Source: Annona cherimola (lineage: Eukaryota > Streptophyta > Magnoliopsida > Magnoliales > Annonaceae). From it: a stretch of DNA of 64,000 nt. The stretch spans positions 28,159,124 through 28,223,123 of the forward strand of contig CM059971.1 of assembly GCA_030490835.1 (NCBI GenBank), written 5' to 3'. The translations under genes were made by a program, and so were the position numbers. The notes under the pieces were generated by a model, which saw only the letters and a list, made by a program, of their open reading frames with translations, was not told the origin of the DNA and made no database searches. This document shows positions 1-10,190 of the stretch, piece after piece. The first letter of the stretch is position 1, and each line of letters opens with the position of its first letter.

Positions 1-303
1 TAGTGGTTCGGGACAACCCTCCTTACTCCACTCCTCCAAGAACACTCCCTAGTGTCTTGGGTTCTACTAAAATATGATTTCAAATACAGCAGAACTCTTG
101 CTCTCTTCTAGATTTTAGCTCTAGAGGGTCTTATATAATGACAACACAAGTAAGCGATGAGTTTAACTCTAATCACACGTTACTTTGCCTTCACTTGGTC
201 TTAGTCTCCAATACTAAACCAAGTGAAATACAAATGATCAATGAATAAATAAAAATTCTACACTTCACAGTTGTATAGGTAGCTTCAAGCACAGAGAAGA
301 ACT
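1..303 (-). mobile_element. Sirevirus-type LTR, left part of a split copy
   Basis: This stretch matches the 3' LTR of the copia element at about 8,693-8,995 (for example 'tagtggttcggg', 'caccaagtg'-like and 'agcttcaagcacagagaagaactt' segments) in the same orientation. Roughly 190 bp of the LTR lie beyond the window edge. The LTR is interrupted after base 303 by a second LTR and resumes at 1979. It carries no gene. Whether it is a solo LTR or belongs to a longer element to the left cannot be seen. Confidence 0.85.
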
Positions 304-519
304 TGTTGGAAAAAATTGTTGAAATCAATTGCAAAATGTCCAAAACATGTGTTTGGATGATTAACAAAACAATTTGAGTGAGTTTTATCTACTAATATGG
401 TTTGTGTATTGTTTAAGGAAATAAAAATGAAAAATATGAAGCATAGAAGGCCAAGTTGACTCCAGTAGAGACTTTAAATGTCATTTTTTTCCAGCATTAA
501 AATTAGGGACCAAGGGTTG

Positions 520-1235
520 CCGAAGTCGCACATGAAGTCGACTCCACATGCAACTTGGGCGAAGTCGCAGGCTAAGTCGACTCCAGCATTGACTTTAGTA
601 TGGCAGTGCAGAATTTCAAAAGCTAAGTCAAAGGCCAAGTTGACTTGAGGCCAGACTTGAGTCAAGTTGAAGACCAAGTCAACTCAAACACTTGACTTGG
701 AACAAATGAATATTAAACTAGGTCTAAAGCAAGCAAGTTGCATGAATTCATCCATTTAAATCAAAGTATATATATATATATTGGACTTGTTCATGAATAC
801 TAAGATTCAAGTTTTCAAGATTCCTAGACATGAAGTTAAAGGATTTTTATGCAAAGTGAATATACTAAACTTCAAATGATGCAAATCAAAGGAAGAATAC
901 TTATGATGAAGAAGTTAAGCAAGCAAAAATACTTTCAAGGAAGTTTAAGCTCACTTGGCAAGATAGAGAAGTTAAGTTGCAAACGAAGTCGACTCCGGCA
1001 TCGACTTGGGTCAAGTCCTAGACCAACTCGACCCAAAAGACAAACTTGGAAGTTGGAGCAATCCGAAGTCACACCCGAAGTCGACTCCACCTGCGACTTG
1101 GGTCAAGTCCAAGGCCAAATCGACCTGAGGAAGAACTTGAATAAGCTGAGCACAGCCGAAGTCGCATCCAAAGTCGACTTCAGAATGTAACTTGGGAGAA
1201 GTTGCACCCGAAGTCGACTCCATATGCAACTTGGA
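520..1235. repeat. Cluster of GTCGAC-centred quasi-palindromic modules
   Basis: About five blocks, each holding two modules of roughly 40 bp, sit at about 520-600, 632-700, 980-1050, 1071-1140 and 1156-1235. A typical module runs AAGTCGCA, then AAGTCGACTCC, then TGCGACTTGGG. It is close to its own reverse complement, with GTCGAC at the centre. The modules account for the coding-looking frames on both strands here. Confidence 0.9.
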
Positions 1236-1259
1236 GGCATAACGTTCGAATTTTTGAAT

Positions 1260-1284
1260 GTTGGCGCGTTTATTATGCGCCAAC
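1260..1284. promoter_or_regulatory. Inverted repeat with E2F-like cores in LTR promoter
   Basis: GTTGGCGC (1260-1267) and GCGCCAAC (1277-1284) form a perfect 8-bp stem around a 9-base loop, about 32 bp upstream of the LTR TATA box. TTGGCGC resembles the E2F consensus TTTSGCGC. Related versions occur in the other LTR copies (45755-45779; about 2172-2197; about 9,190-9,205). The regulatory role is inferred. Confidence 0.5.
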
Positions 1285-1315
1285 CAACTCTATAACGTTC
1301 AAAATTTTCCCTTAT

Positions 1316-1325
1316 CTATATATAG
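1316..1325 (+). promoter_or_regulatory. TATA box of the LTR
   Basis: CTATATATAG lies at the position equivalent to CTATAAATAG in the copy at 45811. In both copies it is followed by 'ACACTCAAGC', so transcription would start roughly 30 bp downstream. Confidence 0.7.
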
Positions 1326-1978
1326 ACACTCAAGCGAACGTGAAAACTAACAAGACAAAGCTGAAAAAGAGGAAAGAAGTGCTTCTAAGACTTATATTCC
1401 ACTTTCTTCTATATTTGAGTGATCTATATATGTTTAAAGAAAGAACAAGCTTCAACTTACTGTTTGCTTCAACACGGATCGATTGGTTGCTTCTATGAAT
1501 TCTTCATCGAGTTGAAACTTGCTACACAAATCTGTAAAGATTTCTTTCATTTTATCTTGTTATTTAGTTTTTGGTGCTTGGTTTGAGTTTTGTGTTTCAA
1601 ACCAAGTTATAGCAAAGTAAGGATATGATTCGAGTGAAACTCGTCACCTACTTATGCTGTTTGTTGTATACGCCCCCTAGAGTTGGAATCTAGAAGAGAA
1701 CGGAAGTTGTAGTTGTATTCGCGGAATATATAGTGGAACCCAAGTTACAAGGGGTATAAGTTTGGAAGAGTGGAGTAGGGAAGGTTGCCCGAACTACTAT
1801 AAACCTTGTCTATTGTTTTTCATTTTTGCTTTCATTACCTTATTATTTTCCATTTATTTCATCAAAGGGGATTAAATTAAACCTAGGTAAAGTTTCTAAT
1901 TTAAGTTTAAATTTTTAATATACCCAATTCACCCCTCCCTTTTTGAGTAATTGTCATCAACTCGGGACCAACAGAACT

Positions 1979-3121
1979 TGTAGAAGAGGTTTCAAGATGA
2001 AGTAGTTCAGCTCTCAACAGTTATATGCAGTATTCTTCTTTAAAAACTTCTTGTAAATCACTTGAATGCTAGAAAATGAGGAAGGTGAACTCGATCAATG
2101 ATCTTTCTTCTTTTTCCTCGTTCATTTGAAGTCCCTTAAATAGAGGAAAGTAAATTCGAACATTTTGTGGTAGATGGCGCACATTTAATGCGTCAACATT
2201 CGAATTTTTTTACCGTTGCGAGCCAAGCTGCACTTGAAGTCGACCTAGGATGCGACTTCGTTCAAGTCACAGACTGGAGTCGACTTCGGATGCGACTTCG
2301 GCCTTCAGCTTTCAATTCAAGTTCTGTAATTAGGTCGATCTGGTCTTAGACTTGACCCAAGTCGCAAGTGGAGTCGAATTCGGATGTGACTTTACCAGCC
2401 ATATGCCTTCTTGGAATTTTAGACTTTGTTTGTAATCTATTTATGTGTTTAGCCTTTCTTTCTTCTCTTTTCAAATGCTTGGATCTTCATTTAGGATTTT
2501 AGTCCTTGACATTTAGCATGATACTTGGGTTTGTATAGCATTCCTTGGTTTCTTGATAAAATCCCTTTTTATTGGTCTTGACTCAAGATTGTTATTTGCT
2601 CTTGAACTTAACTTCTTCATCATAATAAGAATTTTTGGAAGCCTCTTAATGATGATCTTTACTTAAGTCACAAGCTTGAGTCGACTTGAGGTACAATTTC
2701 ACTCATGTCGCATGTTGGGGTTAACTTGAAATGCCACTTCACCCAAGTCATATAGTGGAGTCGACTTGATGTGCGACTTAACTTTGTCATTCTCAATTTT
2801 TGTAACCGAGGTTCACCCAAGTCGCAGTTAGAGTCGACTTAGTATTGCAACTTCACTTAAGTCGCAAGCAGAGTTGACTTCGGTTGCAACTTTGTCTATT
2901 TTAAAGTCCCAGTTTCAATGCTGATGATTTTTGTGCCTTTGAAGTCGATATTGGAGTCGACTTCCTAAGTCGATGCCTGAGTCGACTTGGCATGAGACTT
3001 GATGTGCTATTCTTTTGACCTTTGATTATTTGAACCTTGTCTAGCAAACCCATTAGTACCTAAATAATTCTCAAATTAAGTTGTTAATCATCAAATACTT
3101 AATTTGCCTCAAGTTCCAATA
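1979..3121 (-). mobile_element. Sirevirus-type LTR, right part of the split copy
   Basis: This continues the LTR of 1-303 after the inserted solo LTR and its duplicated GAACT. It aligns along its length with the 3' LTR at 9,000-10,173, including the block 'tgcgtcaacattcgaattttttt' and two groups of GTCGAC modules (about 2230-2400 and 2660-2990). It ends at about 3121 with 'ttccaata', a decayed form of TTCCAACA. Many modules read GTTGAC or GTCAAC, so it is older than the copy inserted in it. Confidence 0.85.
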
Positions 3122-3178
3122 GGCGTTATTTAGTAACTCATAAAAAAAACTTTCTCCTACTTTTACACATAATGTTTC

Positions 3179-3482
3179 AATGCATCAGAGTGCAAAATCC
3201 TATTTTTTAAATTAATTTTTAAAAATTTGTTAGTTTAGGTGTACTTAATATATTAAGTTTTACCATTTTTGAATAAATATTTTTTTTAATTTTCAAAAAT
3301 AGGGGTATTTTAGTCATTTAAAAAGACTAAAATCTCCACATTCTAAAAAAATTGAAAAAATATATACGCATCTACAAAAATAGTAAAATTTAGTTTATAT
3401 ATTAAATAACATATATTAACAGTTTTATAAAAAAATTGAAAAAAATATTTTAAAAAATAGTATTTTACACTTTAATGCATTT
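3179..3482. mobile_element. Fold-back MITE
   Basis: The two ends are inverted: AATGCATCAGAGTGCAAAAT at the left pairs with ATTTTACACTTTAATGCATT at the right. The complementarity extends with mismatches through most of the roughly 300 bp to a centre near 3,318-3,335. There is no coding capacity. Related fold-back elements sit at 43,701-43,920 and 55,911-56,309. I could not fix a target-site duplication. Confidence 0.75.
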
Positions 3483-3805
3483 AAACATTACTATTTTTGC
3501 ATACAATCATATTACTTTTTATCATTTCCAACAGTTTTACCTTATTTACTTTATTCCTACAATGCAAATAGGATTAAATTTGAATTTTTAAAAACATTTT
3601 AACAACCATTTATGATTGTGAAATGATCATTTTAGATCGGTCCAAAAAAGTTTCAAATTTTTTATAAAATTGTTAATTTAGGTATATTTAATTTATAAAC
3701 CAAGTTTTATCAATTTTTGATATGTATATATATTTATTTTACATTTTAAATATAAAGGTATATTAGCTATGTTTCAATAATTTAAAATGCTAAAATAGTT
3801 GAAAG
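3483..3805. other. AT-rich spacer with MITE remnant
   Basis: No gene is visible. The segment 3,640-3,800 repeats the interior of the fold-back family ('tgttaatttaggtatatttaat...aagttttatca') without clear matching ends, so it is probably a decayed relative of the element just upstream. Confidence 0.4.
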
Positions 3806-4366
3806 AGTCCTCTCCCATGCCTACTTCGACTTGGCGATTTTTTTATGCTCCGAATAGAGTTAAGGATATCTACCGCATCTCTTACTAAAGAAAGAGGGAA
3901 TCAAGCAGTGTAGGTGAAGAGGATAACTCGAGCATCTCAGAGGTTAGGATAGTTACCAATGTGGTATATCTTCTCCTATATGAGCTCTAAACCTTGGCAC
4001 TCTTTGAAGGATCCTATCGATAAGGAGACTCGGGTGACAAAGATGTCCTCTTCTACTCCATTTAGACTAACAAGATCTACAACAAGGAATTCTTCAAATC
4101 AACAACGAAGAGATCGTAGAGAATAAAGGGCAACTTCTTCTTCACTAAAATCGAGAACCTATATATGGTCACTTTTGTAATCAGTGATGACAAATGTCAA
4201 GTATTGGAAGGTTGACCATGGCTATTTGAGAGACAACTTACCTCCTAACTAATTTCGCTATCCCCATTGACCTTAGGAGATTAGCCATTATAAAAATTCC
4301 ATTATGCTTTATGTAAGCAACCTCCTTTCCTAGTAGATAAATATGTAGTTGGAGATATGATAGGCT
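3806..4366 (+). pseudogene. LINE ORF1 fragment, DUF4283-like part (old L1-type LINE)
   Basis: A degenerate reading frame around 4,130-4,240 gives 'NFFFTKIENLYMVTFVISDD' followed by 'CQVLEG*PWLFERQL'. This is the pattern of the DUF4283 domain in ORF1 of plant L1 LINEs (…F…F…VLEGGPWLF…). ORF1 proteins bind the LINE RNA. An in-frame stop sits inside the VLEG-PWLF motif, and the N-terminal part is not clearly readable. ORF1 resumes at about 5,866 after a solo LTR. Assignment to plant L1 ORF1 is good; the 5' boundary is approximate. Confidence 0.65.
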
Positions 4367-5865
4367 TGTCACTTTGACCAAGGACCAATTAATTTACAAA
4401 TTAGTGGCACATCCAAGTTTGATGATTAACAATCAAAGTTGAGAATATTAAAGCTACTAATGTGTTTGATCTAATGTTTGAAGTTAAATTTCTAAAATTC
4501 AAGCAAAAACAATCCAAGTTGCAAAGTTAAGTCAACCTCAACATCAACTTGGATGAAATTGATGCTAAATTTGACTCTAGTGATCGACTTAGAGTGACAT
4601 TCTTGAGTCAAAGAATTTTAAACTGAATAGTGATAGTCGAAGTGGTAACCCAAGTTGACTCAAGTATACGATTCGGGAACTACCAAATAGCGAAATTTCA
4701 CTAACTCGACTTGGGGTACTGAATTGGCACCTGAAGTTGACTTTACCATGCGACTTGGGTGAAGTCGAATGCTAAGTCAACCTAATTCTGATACTTGGAA
4801 CTCTAAGAGACAAATATAAAGATTTAACTAAGTATCAAGAGTGAAGTCCTAGGCCCAAGTTGACTCAAGATCAAGACTTAAAGAGAAAGAAGTCAAAAGA
4901 TAGAAGATTTAAAGTTATTACATTTCAACATATAGGGAAGTCACACACTCAAGTCATCTTTACTTACGACTTAGGTTAAGTCCTAAGACCAAGTCGATTT
5001 GAGAATCAAACTTGAAGAATACAGGGCGAAGAAAAATTTTCTGTAAGCAAATTGAAGATCAAAATCCCACGCTAAGTCGACTCCACTTTGTGATTTGAAT
5101 CAAATCGCATATGAAGTCAACTCCAAGTGTGACTTGTCACAATGGCTGAAAATTTTTGAATGTTGACGCATTTAATGTGCACCTCCAACCCTCTAACGTT
5201 CAAATTCCTCTTACATTTATTGAATACATGTCGAGAAAAATTATGAGAGTTAACTAGAGAATCTATTGAGCTTTTACCTTCCTACCTTAAAGTAATTAAA
5301 AGTGCATCAAGTGATATTCAAAGCAAAATTCTCAAACATTTTGTAAGAGTTGTAACTTCTCATCTTCATCAAAACTCCAAGAGTTAGCTGTTGTGGTTCA
5401 ATTTTCTTACACAACTTGTAAAGTATAGATTCCTTTTTCTTTCATTAATTCTTCTTGTATTGTGATACTTGACTTGACATTGAAATCAAGGACAAGGTAA
5501 GACACAATTATTGGTTGGTTGAGACTAATCATCTACTTGTGTGATTATGATGAAAGGCCCGCTGGAGCTACAATCTAAAAAGAGCTGAGACTCTCATTGT
5601 ATTCTCTGTTAAGATAGTGAAACTCAATACATAAGGGAGTATATGTTTGGAAGAGTTGAGTAGGGAAGTTACCTAAACTACTATAATTCGATGTATCCCT
5701 TTTGTGATTGTTGTGTTTGACACTTTATTGCTATCTTTCTAGCTCTTTATGTTTCATTCAAGGGGTTTGATAAAAAGAAGGTTAAGTTTTAAGTTGCCAA
5801 AAAGAAGTTTAGAAACCTAATTCACCCCTCATTTCTTGGGTTGAACCTATAACTTAGGACTAGTA
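4367..5865 (+). mobile_element. Decayed solo LTR of the Sirevirus-type family inside LINE ORF1
   Basis: The body matches the other plus-oriented LTRs. The 5' part has 'tgatgattaacaa', the middle has GTCGAC-derived modules mostly mutated to GTTGAC or GTCAAC (4,500-5,150), then 'gaatgttgacgcattta'. The 3' part has 'aattcacccctcatttcttgggtt' and ends near 'ggactagta', a decayed GGACCAACA. LINE ORF1 sequence lies on both sides. Neither the exact 5' end nor a target-site duplication is clear. It appears the oldest of the LTR copies. Confidence 0.8.
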
Positions 5866-6322
5866 TGGCCAATCTTTTAAGTAATACTCGAATGTTGTGG
5901 CTTTAGAAGCAATGTTGAAGTAGAAGGTCATTGTTGATGCTAGGAAGCCCTTAAGGAGATGAATTTTCATCAAATTCGATACACATAATTGAACGTGGAT
6001 CACCTTTCATATTAAAAATTGCCAATTTTTATTATTTTCTTGAGGTTATAGGACATGCCTATAAAGACTATAACAACTTTTAGCAAAAGGGGGCGTGGCT
6101 TGGGGAGGTAGACATGCCATTTGGGCATCACTTAAGAGTGGGTGTAAAATGGCATCACTTAAGAGTGGGTGTAAAAGCTGTGAGACTCAAAGACTAAAGA
6201 GGAAATAGGGTTGAACCTAAGAAATATCTAGTTGATGAGCACTCTAATGAATTATGGAACAAGAGGGGGATCATTTCTATATTAAAGATATAGTAGATAT
6301 TACAGAGGCTTAGGTGCAAACC
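5866..6322 (+). pseudogene. LINE ORF1 fragment with zinc knuckle
   Basis: Reading across frames, this continues ORF1. 'DARKPLRR' and 'IKFDTHN*TWITFH' match the KPL-R…V…Y stretch typical of plant LINE ORF1, followed by a CCHC-like knuckle read as 'CGVIGHAYKDC' near 6,040-6,075. The knuckle would bind nucleic acid. Frameshifts and stops make it nonfunctional. A 33-bp direct duplication ('atttgggcatcacttaagagtgggtgtaaa...') occurs at about 6,118-6,175. The segment ends at the hAT-like insertion. Confidence 0.6.
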
Positions 6323-6884
6323 TAAGGGTGCAAATTAGGTAGGGTACCTATAGGTTGACTCGTAGGGTACCTTAAAGTGTGTATGGTAAGTTCCTATTTT
6401 TATTCCCATAGGATTAGGTAGGTTCCAAGTAAAAAAAATATTACTTGATTCAAGTAGGGTAAGGTAGGTTCCAAGGTCCAGGTACCTGAAATCGACCCGA
6501 ATTATTAATATATTTTAATATGAATTTCATAAAATATCTTCTATAGTGAAAGATATAAATATATTCTTTAAATATGTAAAAAAAATTAATTTTCAATTAT
6601 TTAGTAAATTTAAGAAATGTATTTCAAAAGTTATATTACTATTATTTTGATTTTAAGTTTTTAAGTAAAACTTGTAATAAAGTTCTAGTTTTCAAATATA
6701 ATAAAAAGACTATTTTAAAGATTCGATTTGGAATCAAAATCGGAACCAACTCGCCTTAAAAAATAGGATAAGGCATGCTTAAAACTGACTCAAATTAAAA
6801 TAGGGTAGGGTAAGAGTTTTTCAAAATATAGTAAGTATAGGGTCAATCCCAAATCGGACCTACCTGGCTAAAGTTGCACTCTAA
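6323..6884. mobile_element. hAT-like nonautonomous element
   Basis: The element has imperfect terminal inverted repeats (TAAGGGTGCAA at left; TTAGAGTGCAA read inward from the right). It is flanked by a perfect 8-bp target-site duplication, TGCAAACC (6315-6322 and 6885-6892), the length typical of hAT transposons. It is 562 bp with no transposase. It inserted into the LINE ORF1 region. Confidence 0.85.
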
Positions 6885-6892
6885 TGCAAACC

Positions 6893-7950
6893 TCATCTCA
6901 AGGGGGTGGTGGGTTGGTGGGTGGGTGGGTTTGTTCAAGTAATGGAGATAAATTGGAGCACCCAAGACAAACTACTTCAGCTAGACCTAATGCAATGAAG
7001 AGGACACTCATTAGAAAGGAGAATGTGGAGAGAATATGATAAAGCTTATATGTGCACTCCACATATAAAAATAGGCTATTAAGACGCCGAGAGGGCCAAC
7101 CATCGGTCACTACGCATTACATCATAGCTCAGATGCACATGCAAAATAGAGATGAAAGTACACACCAAGTCCATAGGAGAAGAAACATGCCAAGGGATGA
7201 GTACCAATTTTCCACTAAATGTTTTAGACTTGATGGACGACCATTTCTATAATGGACAACAACATTACCCTTCTGCCATCATTCTCAACCAAACACTATG
7301 GAGGATAGGTATGCAATAACCACACCTAACTAACTAGTCATTAGCTGTAATATGGTAGCCCCTACTAAAAGTCAATCTAATACTAATGAGGAGTCTATAC
7401 ATAAGTCGCGAGAATTAAGAACATCATAGGTTAGTGATGGGCGAAGAGGATGAGTTCAATATGGTGCTGACAATCAAGAAGACCAACTAGTGACACCGAT
7501 AAGCGAGAAGATAGACATCCAACTGCATTCATCACAATAGTCCACAATTATTGAAGATCCCTCATGCAGCTTACAAAAGACTAGGAATGAAAAATTGTCA
7601 TAGATTATGGGAAGGGTCCACAAAGACAATAATAAGCAAGTTTCTTGGTTAGAAGAGAAGGTAAGCACTTGTCGAAAGGTAACAAACCTCACCATGGGAT
7701 TGTTATATGCCCAGATAATTGACTGCAGGAGGGAACTATCATACCTTAAAGGGCAGATGGAAGAGAAGGACAAATGGGGTGAATGTTTAGTAGTGGGGTC
7801 GACAATAAGGGTTAAGAGATGACAACCTCCAATAAAAGATAGTCTGTAAGGGAGGTAAATGGGGCAAAATAATATGCAAATAACAAGACAAAGAGAAGTA
7901 AGATAAATGAAGGAGTTGAGGTGGAGGCCGAGATAATTCTTAGCCCAACC
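6893..7950 (+). pseudogene. LINE ORF1 tail / ORF1-ORF2 junction, degenerate
   Basis: This region connects the zinc-knuckle part of ORF1 to the endonuclease of ORF2 in the expected order. It has short open stretches (about 7,052-7,252 and 7,607-7,822) rich in charged residues, but I recognise no domain. A run of 'ggtgggt' repeats occurs at 6,905-6,930. Its position implies the linker part of the LINE. The 71-codon frame at 7607-7822 could be an ORF1 C-terminal segment, but this is inference. Confidence 0.4.
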
Positions 7951-8502
7951 TCGGATATATGGTGTTGATAACTTGAAATTGTCGTGGGCTTGGGAACCTT
8001 GCGCAATTCGATGCCTTCTTGACATGATAAGGAAACAAGTTCCTAAAGTGCTCTTCCTCCATGAGACCAAAAGATCTAATTGGGAAATGGAGCCTATAAG
8101 GCGAAAACTCAAATTTGATTGATGTTTATTAGTGGACTCGGAGGGGGATTAGCCTTACTTTGGAATCAGGACCCCTGCATCATGATAAGTAGCTATTTGC
8201 AACACCACCTTGATGTCGATATGTTGGTTGGGCTAGAGGTTTATAGCATTTTATGGCCACCTAGAAGTTCGTAGGAGACTAGAATGCTAGAATCTCATAA
8301 GACAACTCAAGGACCAGTGAGATGCACCGTGACTTATTTATAGGAGATTTCAATGAGGTGGCAGATCTTACAGAATTTAGAAGTTGTCAACCATGACTTG
8401 AATCGTAGATGGCTCTTTTCTGAAAAATGATGGATACTTACAATTTGTTAGATTCGAGGTACGTTGGGCCTCTCATGACTTAAAAGAATAATAACAAAGG
8501 CA
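7951..8502 (+). pseudogene. LINE ORF2 endonuclease fragment (APE type)
   Basis: Translation across frames gives the start of a plant L1 ORF2. 'LDMIRKQVPKVLFLHETK' corresponds to the R…I…PD…LQETK block, then 'SEGGLALLWNQ' to the GG-A-LW block. Near 8,340-8,370 'GDFNEVADLTEF' contains the GDFN catalytic motif of apurinic-type endonucleases, which nick target DNA for reverse transcription. Several stops and frameshifts are present. The sequence is cut at 8502 by the copia 3' LTR. The next recognisable LINE sequence, on the far side at 21,960, is already in the reverse transcriptase, so about 1.2 kb of ORF2 is missing. Confidence 0.75.
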
Positions 8503-10173
8503 TGTTGGTCTTAGGTTTATGGTGGTTACCCAAGAGGGGAGGGCTGAATTGGGTATTTTAAAATTCTTTGCTAAACAAAAATTTCTCATTTCGTGGAATT
8601 AATCCCCTCAATGAAACAATCAGTAAGATTGAGAGAAATAAAGCAATAAAACACAAGTAATCAAGCCACTTCAAGAGACAGAGATTTATAGTGTTTCGGG
8701 CAACCTCCCCTACTCCACTATTCCAAGCACACACCTGTTGTGGCTTAGGTTCCACTGTTATATTTTCAATGTAACTTAGAGCAATAGCTCTCTTTTACAT
8801 TCTAGCCCTAGGAAGCTTGTACAATGTCAACATAAGTATGTGATGAGTTTTACTCCAATCATACACTATTATTCCTTCACTTGGTTTTGATCTCCAATAT
8901 CAAACCAAGCGGAAAAAATAAATAAGTAATGAATAAAAAAGATTTACACATTACAAATTTGTGTAGATAGTTTCAAGCACATAGAAGAACTTGTGGAAGC
9001 AGTAGATGATTGAGCAATACAACTTTCACCAGTTTTCATAGTTCTTCTTCAAACTTCTTATAGATCATTTTAAATGCAAGAGAGAGTGGAAAGTGAGCTC
9101 ATTCAATATTTTTCCAACTACATTTACGTTCACTTGATGCTCCTTATATAATGAGAAGTAAATTCGAATATTTGGTGGTAGGTGGTGTGCATTCAATGCG
9201 CCAACATTCGAATTTTTTTACCGTTGCGAACCAAGTCGCGTTTCGTGTCGACTTAGCATGCGACGTCGTTCAAGTCGCAAGGTGGAGTCGACTTCGGGTG
9301 CGACTTCACCCGAGTTGCAAGCTTAAGTCGACTTCGGGTGCGACTTCAGTCTTTGGCTTCCAACTCAAGTTCCAAGTTTAGGTTGACTTGGTCTCGGACT
9401 TGACCCAAGTCGCAGGTAAAGTCAACTTTGGATGTGACTTCACCAGCCATAGATCATTTTAGAACTTTAAGGTCTTGCAAGTGATCTTTATGTTGTGTAT
9501 ATCCCCTTTCTTCTCTTGATCTTCATTAGATGTCTTTGATATGTAATGTTTTGCTGAAGTTGAACAATATCCACGTCTCTTGAGAATTTCTTCCTTGTGG
9601 CCTTGATTCAAGATAACTATTTTTTCTTGGTTTAGTTGTTCAACCTTTAATAAGACACTTTTGAAACATTATAAGGTAGTCATGTACTTGAGTCGTAGGA
9701 TTGGGTCGACTTGGACTTCGATTTTACCTAAGTCGCTTGCTCGGGTCGACTTAAGATGCAATTTCACCTAAGTCTCACGATGGAGTCGACTTGGAAAGCG
9801 ACTTGACTTTGAGATCTCGAAGTCTCCAGCAAGGTCATACCCGATCGCATCTGGAGTCAACTTGGGTTTGGGACTTTACTTAAGTCGCAAGTGGAGTCCA
9901 CTTCAACTGCAACTTCACCTATCTTCGAGTCCTAATTTCATCTCTGACATTTTTATGTCATTTGAAGTTGATTCTGGAGCCGACTTGGGTATCAACTTAA
10001 CTTAAGTCGATGGCCGAGTCGACTTAGGGCTGCGACTTGACCTGCTATCTTTTGAATCTTGAGTTTTTCGACCTTTGCAACACTTAGCAACCTCATTAGT
10101 ACTTAATTATTTCTCAAATTGAGTTGTTACTCATCAAACATGGATTGTGCTTAATTTGCTTTGAATTCCAACA
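8503..10173 (-). repeat. 3' LTR of the copia element
   Basis: On the minus strand it begins TGTTGG (at 10173) and ends CCAACA (at 8503), giving 1,671 bp. It is adjacent to a polypurine tract on its inner side. It matches the 5' LTR at 20420-21959 nearly end to end and contains two groups of GTCGAC modules (about 9,236-9,440 and 9,690-10,040). The flanking 5 bases outside are AGGCA, but the partner duplication is lost at the other end. Confidence 0.9.
9141..9150 (-). promoter_or_regulatory. TATA box of the 3' LTR
   Basis: TATATAAGGA on the minus strand sits at the position equivalent to the TATA boxes of the plus-oriented LTRs, upstream of the conserved 'agtgaacgtaaatg' stretch. In the 5' LTR the same site reads 'atatcagaag', so its TATA is damaged. 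Confidence 0.55.
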
Positions 10174-10190
10174 ATCTCCCCATTTTTGAT
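10174..10190 (-). other. Polypurine tract
   Basis: On the minus strand CATCAAAAATGGGGAGAT lies directly against the start of the 3' LTR (TTGTTGG...). It closely resembles the 'ATCAAAAAGGGGGAGATTG' block conserved at this position in Sireviruses, where plus-strand DNA synthesis is primed. It supports both the LTR boundary and the lineage call. Confidence 0.85.

Larger units (their letters stand above)
304..1973 (+). mobile_element. Solo LTR of the Sirevirus-type family, inserted in a sister LTR
   Basis: The LTR starts TGTTGG and ends CCAACA, a perfect 6-bp terminal inverted repeat. It is flanked by the 5-bp target-site duplication GAACT (299-303 and 1974-1978). No internal retrotransposon sequence is present, so this is a solo LTR of 1,670 bp formed by LTR-LTR recombination. 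It contains about ten GTCGAC-centred modules (about 520-1235), a hairpin with GGCGC cores (1260-1284), a TATA box (1316-1325) and a region with 'CTAGA...TCTAGAAGAGA' near 1677. It lies in the opposite orientation to the LTR it interrupts. Short open frames in it come from the repeats and are not genes. Confidence 0.95.

Noticed and set aside
474..677. Minus-strand frame with repeated VDLAFDLAFE / VDFMCDF peptides, and similar frames at 1011-1283, 9151-9381, 21132-21425 and 45013-45309
   Set aside because: The peptides are translations of the GTCGAC modules in LTRs. They occur on both strands because the modules are near-palindromic. Not genes.
4362..5870. Target-site duplication for the LTR inside LINE ORF1 (AGGCT / TGGCC)
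   Set aside because: Only three of five bases agree and the 5' boundary is uncertain.
7474..8112. 212-codon minus-strand frame
   Set aside because: Antisense to the LINE ORF1/endonuclease region, which explains the sequence. No domain in the minus-strand product.
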